Shown in pieces: positions 5,291 through 9,309 of a stretch of DNA of 9,309 bases (position 1 is its first letter; every line of letters begins with the position of its first letter). Source of the stretch: Pseudonocardiales bacterium (GTDB taxonomy: Bacteria > Actinomycetota > Actinomycetes > Mycobacteriales > Pseudonocardiaceae); contig JAODNG010000434.1 in NCBI GenBank assembly GCA_025465385.1, positions 1 to 9,309 of the forward strand, given 5' to 3'. The notes below the pieces were generated by a model. That model ran no database searches, had not been told where the DNA came from, and saw nothing but the letters and a program-made list of their open reading frames with translations. The position numbers and the translations under genes were made by a program.

Positions 5291-7252
5291 ATGAGTGCCG
5301 CCCGATATCCGTTCTCCGCGATCGTCGGGCACGACGACCTTCGGTTGGCGTTGCTGCTCAACGCCGTGCATCCGGGAATAGGTGGGGTGCTGGTCCGCGG
5401 CGAGAAGGGCACCGCGAAATCCACTGTGGTGCGGGCACTTTCGGCGCTGTTACCCGCGGTGACCGCGGTACCGGGTTGCCGCTTCGGGTGTGACCCGATG
5501 GCCCCCGATTCCACATGCCCGGACGGCCCGCACACCGCCGTAGCGGGACAGCTGATCCGGCCGGCCCGGTTGGTCGAGCTCCCGGTCGGTGCTACCGAGG
5601 ACCGCCTGGTGGGCTCCCTGGATCTGCAGCGTGCGCTGACCGAAGGCGTCTCGGCGTACCAGCCCGGTCTGCTGGCCGCGGCCCACCGTGGGGTGCTCTA
5701 CGTCGACGAGGTCAACCTGCTACCTGACCATCTCGTCGACGTGCTCCTCGACGCCGCGGCGATGGGTCGCGCGCACGTGGAACGCGACGGTGTCTCGGTC
5801 TCGCATGCCGCGTCGTTTCTGCTGGTCGGCACGATGAATCCAGAGGAGGGTGAACTACGCCCGCAGCTGCTGGATCGCTTCGGGCTCACCGTCGAGGTGG
5901 CAGCCTCCCGCGACGTCGAGACGCGGGCCGAAGTGATCCGTCGGCGGCTGCGTTACGAGGCGGACCCAGCTGTTTTCGCGGCGGTGTGGCATCCGGAGGA
6001 CGCCGCACTCGCCGACCGGATCACGGTGGCCCGGGCCGTGTTGCCTGGCGTGGTTTTGCCCGATGGCGAGTTGCGCCGGATCGCTGCGGTATGCGCGGCG
6101 TTCGAGGTGGACGGGATGCGTGCCGACCTGGTGCTGGCCCGCACTGCCATGGCACACGCCGCCTGGCGAGGCGCTGACGCGGTGGGCGAGGAGGACATCC
6201 GGGTCGCCGCAGTACTGGCGTTACCGCACCGCCGCCGCCGTGACCCGTTCGACCAGCCCGGCCTAGACAGCGAGCAGCTAGAAGAAGCGCTGAGCACCGA
6301 AAACCCACCCCCAGACGACCCCCCTGACCCTCCCAACAACGGCGGGGCCCCTCCCGACATGGGGACATATCGGGGTGATTCGGCAGCCAATAGCCCCGAC
6401 ATGTCCCCATGTCGGGGGGATAGCTCCGGGGTGGCGTCGGCGCCCGCGGCACCGTTTCGGGCACGGTTGTTGGCAGTGCCGGGCGTGGGGGCTGGGGTGG
6501 TTGGGCGGCGGTCGGCTGCTCGGACCAGCGTCGGGCGCACGATTCGAGCAACCAGCGCAGCCAGCGGTGGATTGCACCTGCTGGGCACGCTGGCCGCCGC
6601 CGCGCCGCACCAGCGCGCCCGAGGGCGCAGCGGCCCTGGCCTGGTGGTGCACCGGGCCGATGTTCGACGGGCGGTGCGGGTTGGGCGGGAATCCAACCTG
6701 GTGTTGTTCGCCGTCGACGCATCGGGCTCGATGGCGGCCCGCACCCGGATGTCCGCGGTGACCGGCGCGGTGCTGTCCCTGCTGCGCGACGCCTATCAGC
6801 GCCGCGACAAGGTAGGTCTGATCAGCTTCCGGGGAACCGAGGCGCAACTGGTGTTGCCACCGACGTCGGCAGTGGATGCCGCTGCTGCCCGCTTGAGCGC
6901 GTTGCGCACCGGGGGGCGTACACCGCTGGCCGCCGGGCTGCTGCGTTCGGCTCGGGTGCTGGCCGCCGAGCGGTTGCGCGATCCCGACCGGCGAGCGTTG
7001 CTCGTGGTGCTCACCGACGGTCGAGCGACCCACGGCGGGATGGACGCCGCGCTGGCCGCGGCCGCCCTGCTGCGTCGCGACGGCGTCGCGTCGATCGTGG
7101 TGGACTGCGAGTCCGGGCCGGTCCGATTGGGATTGCCCGACCAGCTCGCGGTCGCGCTAGGCGGTGGGTGCCTGCGGCTGGCGGAGCTGTCCGCCGACGC
7201 GGTGGCCGGAGTGGTCAGAGCCGCGAGATCGGCCGCGAGATCCGTTGCCTGA
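5291..7252 (+). CDS. chlD: ChlI-ChlD type chelatase subunit (AAA+ plus VWA), probable motor for CobN
   Basis: The 653-residue protein joins an AAA+ ATPase domain (about 1-330) to a VWA/integrin-I domain (about 468-653) through a Pro/Asp-rich linker (about 330-385) and a basic segment. Walker A is GEKGTAKS (37-44), Walker B VLYVDE (135-140), sensor 1 Asn183 in GTMNPEEG, the arginine finger Arg196 in LLDRFG, and a sensor-2 candidate Arg277. The VWA MIDAS site is complete: DASGS (476-480), Thr544 and Asp576. Such proteins hydrolyse ATP to drive metal insertion by ChlH or CobN. With cobN nearby, no cobS/cobT in view and no chlorophyll genes, a cobalt role is more likely than magnesium. Start is ATG 5291, 3 bp after the acetyltransferase stop with only a poor Shine-Dalgarno, so translation is probably coupled. 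The linker carries a possible -1 frameshift site and two palindromic repeats (listed separately). A 12-bp tandem duplication (7220-7243) encodes AARSAARS at the C-terminus. Confidence 0.93.
   Translation: MSAARYPFSAIVGHDDLRLALLLNAVHPGIGGVLVRGEKGTAKSTVVRALSALLPAVTAVPGCRFGCDPMAPDSTCPDGPHTAVAGQLIRPARLVELPVGATEDRLVGSLDLQRALTEGVSAYQPGLLAAAHRGVLYVDEVNLLPDHLVDVLLDAAAMGRAHVERDGVSVSHAASFLLVGTMNPEEGELRPQLLDRFGLTVEVAASRDVETRAEVIRRRLRYEADPAVFAAVWHPEDAALADRITVARAVLPGVVLPDGELRRIAAVCAAFEVDGMRADLVLARTAMAHAAWRGADAVGEEDIRVAAVLALPHRRRRDPFDQPGLDSEQLEEALSTENPPPDDPPDPPNNGGAPPDMGTYRGDSAANSPDMSPCRGDSSGVASAPAAPFRARLLAVPGVGAGVVGRRSAARTSVGRTIRATSAASGGLHLLGTLAAAAPHQRARGRSGPGLVVHRADVRRAVRVGRESNLVLFAVDASGSMAARTRMSAVTGAVLSLLRDAYQRRDKVGLISFRGTEAQLVLPPTSAVDAAAARLSALRTGGRTPLAAGLLRSARVLAAERLRDPDRRALLVVLTDGRATHGGMDAALAAAALLRRDGVASIVVDCESGPVRLGLPDQLAVALGGGCLRLAELSADAVAGVVRAARSAARSVA
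6319..6327 (+). other. Candidate programmed -1 ribosomal frameshift site (C CCC CCT followed by -1 frame TGA)
   Basis: In the chelatase frame the codons are GAC CCC CCT GAC (6317-6328). The heptamer C CCC CCT at 6319-6325 has the X XXY YYZ layout in the correct register, and both Pro tRNAs could re-pair after a one-base backward slip. The next -1 codon is TGA at 6325-6327. Slippage would end the protein after Pro345, giving an AAA+ domain without VWA, about the size of ChlI/BchI. A small hairpin could form 5 nt downstream (TCCC 6331-6334 with GGGG 6344-6347), and much stronger ones start at 6353. From established knowledge, single chlD genes in B12 producers lacking a small-subunit gene have been reported to use programmed frameshifting. 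That it works here is inference; poly-C runs also arise by chance in Pro-rich linkers. Confidence 0.45.
6353..6421 (+). repeat. Pair of short palindromic elements with oppositely oriented cores inside the chelatase linker
   Basis: Copy 1 covers 6353-6379 and copy 2 covers 6395-6421, a 42-bp (14-codon) period. Both have a left arm CCCGACA and a right arm TATCGGGG or TGTCGGGG. The central 8 bp is TGGGGACA (6360-6367) in copy 1 and its exact reverse complement TGTCCCCA (6402-6409) in copy 2. Copy 2 forms a perfect 10-bp stem (6394-6403 with 6408-6417) and a 4-nt TCCC loop. Copy 1 forms an 8-bp stem with one mismatch. Across copies there is a perfect 16-bp inverted repeat (6353-6368 with 6401-6416). 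In protein they read PDMGTYRGDS and PDMSPCRGDS, separated by AANS. This resembles in-frame insertion of a small palindromic repeat into a tolerant linker; whether it is dispersed in the genome cannot be seen. Confidence 0.8.
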
Positions 7253-7254
7253 AC

Positions 7255-7260
7255 GGAGGT
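7255..7260 (+). promoter_or_regulatory. Strong ribosome binding site of cobO
   Basis: GGAGGT lies 4 nt before the ATG at 7265, between the chelatase stop (7250-7252) and cobO. It is the best Shine-Dalgarno in the window and fixes the cobO start. It suggests that cobO can be translated well without relying on ribosomes from the gene before it. Confidence 0.85.
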
Positions 7261-7264
7261 TTGC

Positions 7265-7879
7265 ATGCCCCAAGGCGTACCGGTCGCCGTCCCCGATGAC
7301 GGATTGTCCACCCGGCAGCGGCGCCAGCGACCGCTGCTGATCGTCCATACCGGAGCGATGAAGGGCAAGTCCACAGCCGCCTTCGGCTTGGCGCTGCGGG
7401 GCTGGAGCGCCGGCTGGTCGATCGGGGTGTTCCAGTTCGTCAAGTCCGCGAAATGGAAGGTGGGGGAGCAGGCCGCGTTCCAGGCGCTGAACGAGGTGCA
7501 CCAGCGGACCGGGCAAGGCGGCCCGGTCGAGTGGCACAAGATGGGCCAGGGCTGGTCCTGGGCGCGCAAGCAGGGCAGCGCTGACGACCACGCCGCCGCC
7601 GCGGCGCAGGGCTGGACGGAGATCGCCCGCAGGCTGGCCGAGCAGGTGCACGACCTGTATGTGCTCGATGAGTTCAGCTACCCCCTGCACTGGGGCTGGG
7701 TGGACACCGATGAGGTGGTGGCCACCCTGGCCGATCGACCCGGCCGGCAGCACGTCGTGATCACCGGCCGCAATGCCCCGCCTGCGCTGCTCGACGCCGC
7801 CGACCTGGTGGTGGAGATGACGAAGATCAAGCACCCGATGGACGCCGGGCAGAAGGGCCAGCTTGGAATTGAGTGGTAA
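7265..7879 (+). CDS. cobO: CobO, cob(I)yrinic acid a,c-diamide adenosyltransferase
   Basis: CobO (CobA/BtuR family) transfers the 5'-deoxyadenosyl group from ATP to reduced cobalt corrinoid, forming the Co-C bond; it acts in the cytoplasm after cobalt insertion. The 204-residue length is normal. The N-terminal ATP loop is HTGAMKGKSTAAFG (28-41), followed by VFQFVKSAKWKVGE, EWHKMGQGWSW, the Walker B-like DLYVLDEFSYPL (130-141), ITGRNAP (167-172) and the typical C-terminus KGQLGIEW. The loop has Met32 where E. coli BtuR (TGNGKGKTT) has Gly; this may be a normal actinobacterial variant. The ATG at 7265 is fixed by GGAGGT 4 nt upstream. The gene starts 12 bp after the chelatase stop and may overlap cobB at its end, which fits one operon with CobN, CobB and the chelatase motor. 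Confidence 0.97.
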   Translation: MPQGVPVAVPDDGLSTRQRRQRPLLIVHTGAMKGKSTAAFGLALRGWSAGWSIGVFQFVKSAKWKVGEQAAFQALNEVHQRTGQGGPVEWHKMGQGWSWARKQGSADDHAAAAAQGWTEIARRLAEQVHDLYVLDEFSYPLHWGWVDTDEVVATLADRPGRQHVVITGRNAPPALLDAADLVVEMTKIKHPMDAGQKGQLGIEW

Positions 7880-9251
7880 ACCACCCGTGCGTGGCAATGC
7901 AGAGTTCCGGCTTGCCGGCAATGAGAACTTGCGGGTGGTCGTGGCCGCGCCCGCGTCGGGCGCCGGCAAGACCACGGTGGCCACCGGGTTGATGGCCGCG
8001 CTGCGGCGCCGGGGGACCACGGTGGCCGGGTTCAAGGTCGGCCCGGACTACATCGACCCCGGTTACCACGCGCTGGCCACCGGGCGACCCGGCCGCAACC
8101 TCGATGCGGTGCTGGTCGGTGAGCAGCGCATCGCGCCACTGGCCGCCTACGGCGGTGCCGGAGCGCACTTCGCGATCATCGAGGGGGTGATGGGCCTGTT
8201 CGATGGCCGCACCGGGACGGCTGGCTACGGCTCGACGGCGCACGTCGCGGCCCTGCTGCGGGCCCCGGTGCTGCTGGTCGTCGACGTGCGCGGCCAGGGT
8301 CGCAGCCTCGCCGCGCTGCTGCACGGGTTCCGGTCCTTCGACGACAGCGTCCGAATTGCCGGGGTGGTACTCAACCGGGTCGGCTCGGCGCGCCATGAGC
8401 AGGTCTGCCGGCAGGCTTGCGTCGAGGTGGGCCTGCCGGTGCTCGGTGCGTTACGCCGGGATGACGCGCTGGCGGTGCCCTCGCGGCACTTGGGGCTGGT
8501 GACCGCCGCGGAGTACGCCACGGCGGCGGACATGGTGGCGTACTGGGCTGATGCGGTGGCCGCGCAGGTCGACCTGGACGCGGTGCTCTCGCTCGCCGCA
8601 CCAGCGCAGGCGGTCATGCGGTGGGAACCGGACGCTGAGATTGTCGCGGTGACCGGGAAGCCGGTAGTCGCGGTGGCCGCAGGCCCGGCGTTCACCTTCG
8701 GCTATCCCGAGCATGCCGAACTGCTCGCCACAGCCGGAGCCCAGGTAGTGGCCTTCGACCCGCTGCGTGACGAGTCGCTGCCGCCCGGTACCGCCGGTCT
8801 GGTGCTGCCTGGCGGGTTCCCGGAGTGCCACACCGAGGCGCTGTCGGCCAACGTCGTCCTGCGCGCGCAGATCGCCGCCTTGGCTCATCGCGGGGCGCCG
8901 GTGCACGCCGAATGCGGTGGACTGATGTACCTGTGCCGCTCGGTGGACGGCGCACCCATGTGCGGGGTGCTCGACGCCGAGGCGACGATGACCGGGCAGC
9001 TCGTGCTCGGCTACCGCGACGCGGTGGCGCTGCGCGACTCCGTACTGCACTCGACCGGCGCCCGGGTCAGCGGCCACGAGTTCCACCGCACCACCGTCAC
9101 GCCCCGCGCGGGCGAAGCCGCCTGGGCGTGGACGGGTGCGCAGCCCGAGGGGTTCGTCCGCGGCGCGGTACACGCGTCGTTCCTGCACACCCACCCCGTT
9201 GCGCATCCAGCAGCGGTGGCACGCTTTGTGGCCAGCTGCCTGAAGGGTTAG
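7863..9251 (+). CDS. cobB: CobB, (hydrogeno)cobyrinic acid a,c-diamide synthase
   Basis: CobB (CbiA family) uses ATP and glutamine to amidate the a and c acetate side chains, giving the substrate for CobN in the aerobic route. The N-terminal dethiobiotin-synthetase-like domain has the P-loop VAAPASGAGKTTVATG (27-42), then FKVGPDYIDPGYHALATGRP, IIEGVMGLFDGR and VVLNRVGSARHEQV. The C-terminal class I glutaminase-like domain has VLPGGFPE (314-321), the nucleophile Cys351 in HAECGGL, and HASFLHTHP (437-445) holding the catalytic His. The domain is complete. The start is uncertain. TTG 7863 overlaps cobO by 17 bp and has AAGGG (7853-7857) at good spacing. GTG 7887 lies 7 bp after the cobO stop. 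TTG 7929 or GTG 7935 would match the short N-terminus of M. tuberculosis CobB. The stop TAG (9249-9251) lies inside a 17-bp tandem repeat. Confidence 0.96.
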   Translation: MELSGKPPVRGNAEFRLAGNENLRVVVAAPASGAGKTTVATGLMAALRRRGTTVAGFKVGPDYIDPGYHALATGRPGRNLDAVLVGEQRIAPLAAYGGAGAHFAIIEGVMGLFDGRTGTAGYGSTAHVAALLRAPVLLVVDVRGQGRSLAALLHGFRSFDDSVRIAGVVLNRVGSARHEQVCRQACVEVGLPVLGALRRDDALAVPSRHLGLVTAAEYATAADMVAYWADAVAAQVDLDAVLSLAAPAQAVMRWEPDAEIVAVTGKPVVAVAAGPAFTFGYPEHAELLATAGAQVVAFDPLRDESLPPGTAGLVLPGGFPECHTEALSANVVLRAQIAALAHRGAPVHAECGGLMYLCRSVDGAPMCGVLDAEATMTGQLVLGYRDAVALRDSVLHSTGARVSGHEFHRTTVTPRAGEAAWAWTGAQPEGFVRGAVHASFLHTHPVAHPAAVARFVASCLKG

Positions 9252-9276
9252 GGCGACACTAGGGTTAGGTCGACAC
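9245..9276 (+). repeat. Two-copy 17-bp tandem repeat between cobB and the next gene
   Basis: GGGTTAGGGCGACAC (9245-9259) and GGGTTAGGTCGACAC (9262-9276) differ at one base and are separated by TA, giving a 17-bp period. The first copy contains the cobB TAG stop; the second ends 1 nt before the GTG of the next gene and creates a GTCGAC palindrome. No further copy is visible to either side. It may be a simple tandem duplication, or a direct-repeat binding site or translation-initiation element for the downstream methyltransferase gene. Confidence 0.85.
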
Positions 9277-9277
9277 C

Positions 9278-9309
9278 GTGGAGCTGATCGGTATCGGGGT
9301 GGGTCCAGG
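9278..9309 (+). CDS. Tetrapyrrole (precorrin/SUMT-type) methyltransferase, first 10 codons
   Basis: Only the N-terminus is in the window: VELIGIGVGP followed by a partial Gly codon, read from GTG at 9278 (Met as initiator). The (L/I)xGxGxGPG motif at the very start is the S-adenosylmethionine-binding signature that opens CobA/CobI/CbiL/CobJ-type methyltransferases. The lack of a leading Rossmann domain argues against a CysG-type start like that of the M. tuberculosis gene downstream of cobB. Precorrin-2 C20-methyltransferase or uroporphyrinogen-III methyltransferase are the leading options, but ten residues cannot decide. It lies 26 bp after cobB, most likely in the same operon. TTAGGT at 9265-9270 is a poor Shine-Dalgarno. 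Confidence 0.6.
   Translation, partial: MELIGIGVGP

Noticed and set aside
6371..6421. Two RGD tripeptides (361-363, 375-377) as functional integrin-I-domain ligands in the chelatase
   Set aside because: Both come from the duplicated DNA element (CGGGGNGAT), so their repetition is explained by the repeat and is no evidence for a binding motif.
6021..6722. Minus-strand open frame across the linker repeats that also reads PDMG...PDMSPCR
   Set aside because: The peptide similarity to the plus-strand linker follows from the inverted symmetry of the DNA repeats. The rest of the frame is unstructured Arg/Pro-rich sequence with no family match.
5291..7252. Assignment to chlorophyll-type magnesium chelatase
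   Set aside because: All neighbours are B12 genes and nothing suggests photosynthesis; the magnesium chelatase name reflects only family similarity.

Overview
The window is high-GC actinobacterial DNA. GTG and TTG starts look frequent, there is little non-coding space, and the codons are strongly GC-biased. The gene order ElaA-type acetyltransferase, ChlI/ChlD-type chelatase, cobO, cobB matches the block I recall around Rv2851c to Rv2848c of Mycobacterium tuberculosis. CobN is also close in length and sequence to mycobacterial CobN. A Mycobacteriaceae member or close relative is the best guess. It is not M. tuberculosis itself, where cobN lies elsewhere. Nothing here is visibly foreign: no insertion sequence, phage gene, CRISPR array or tRNA was seen.

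Layout. Bases 1-301 hold the 3' part of an AMIN-like secreted-protein gene that is broken by a one-base frameshift near 155. cobN (318-3887, +) encodes the large cobaltochelatase subunit. A membrane-anchored M15-type peptidoglycan peptidase gene (3892-4785, -) converges on cobN with only 4 bp between the stops. A 37-bp divergent gap (4786-4822) follows. Then comes a plus-strand run: a GNAT acetyltransferase (4823-5287), a ChlI-ChlD-type AAA+/VWA chelatase subunit (5291-7252), cobO (7265-7879), cobB (7863-9251) and the first codons of a tetrapyrrole methyltransferase (from 9278). Its tight spacing and overlaps suggest one operon.

How they work together. CobB amidates cobyrinate or hydrogenobyrinate to the a,c-diamide. 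CobN inserts cobalt, powered by an AAA+ motor. CobO then adenosylates the cobalt corrinoid. The window has no cobS or cobT, so the ChlI-ChlD-type protein is the probable motor for CobN.

The most interesting signal is inside that chelatase gene. A C CCC CCT heptamer (6319-6325) lies in frame for -1 slippage and is followed at once by TGA in the -1 frame. It sits at the AAA+/VWA junction. Slippage would release a 345-residue ChlI-sized small subunit, while normal reading gives the 653-residue protein. Just downstream are two copies of a short palindromic element, 42 bp apart, with their 8-bp cores in opposite orientation; they could form strong RNA hairpins. Another unexplained feature is a two-copy 17-bp tandem repeat (9245-9276) that spans the cobB stop and precedes the next start. 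No cobalamin riboswitch was recognised.
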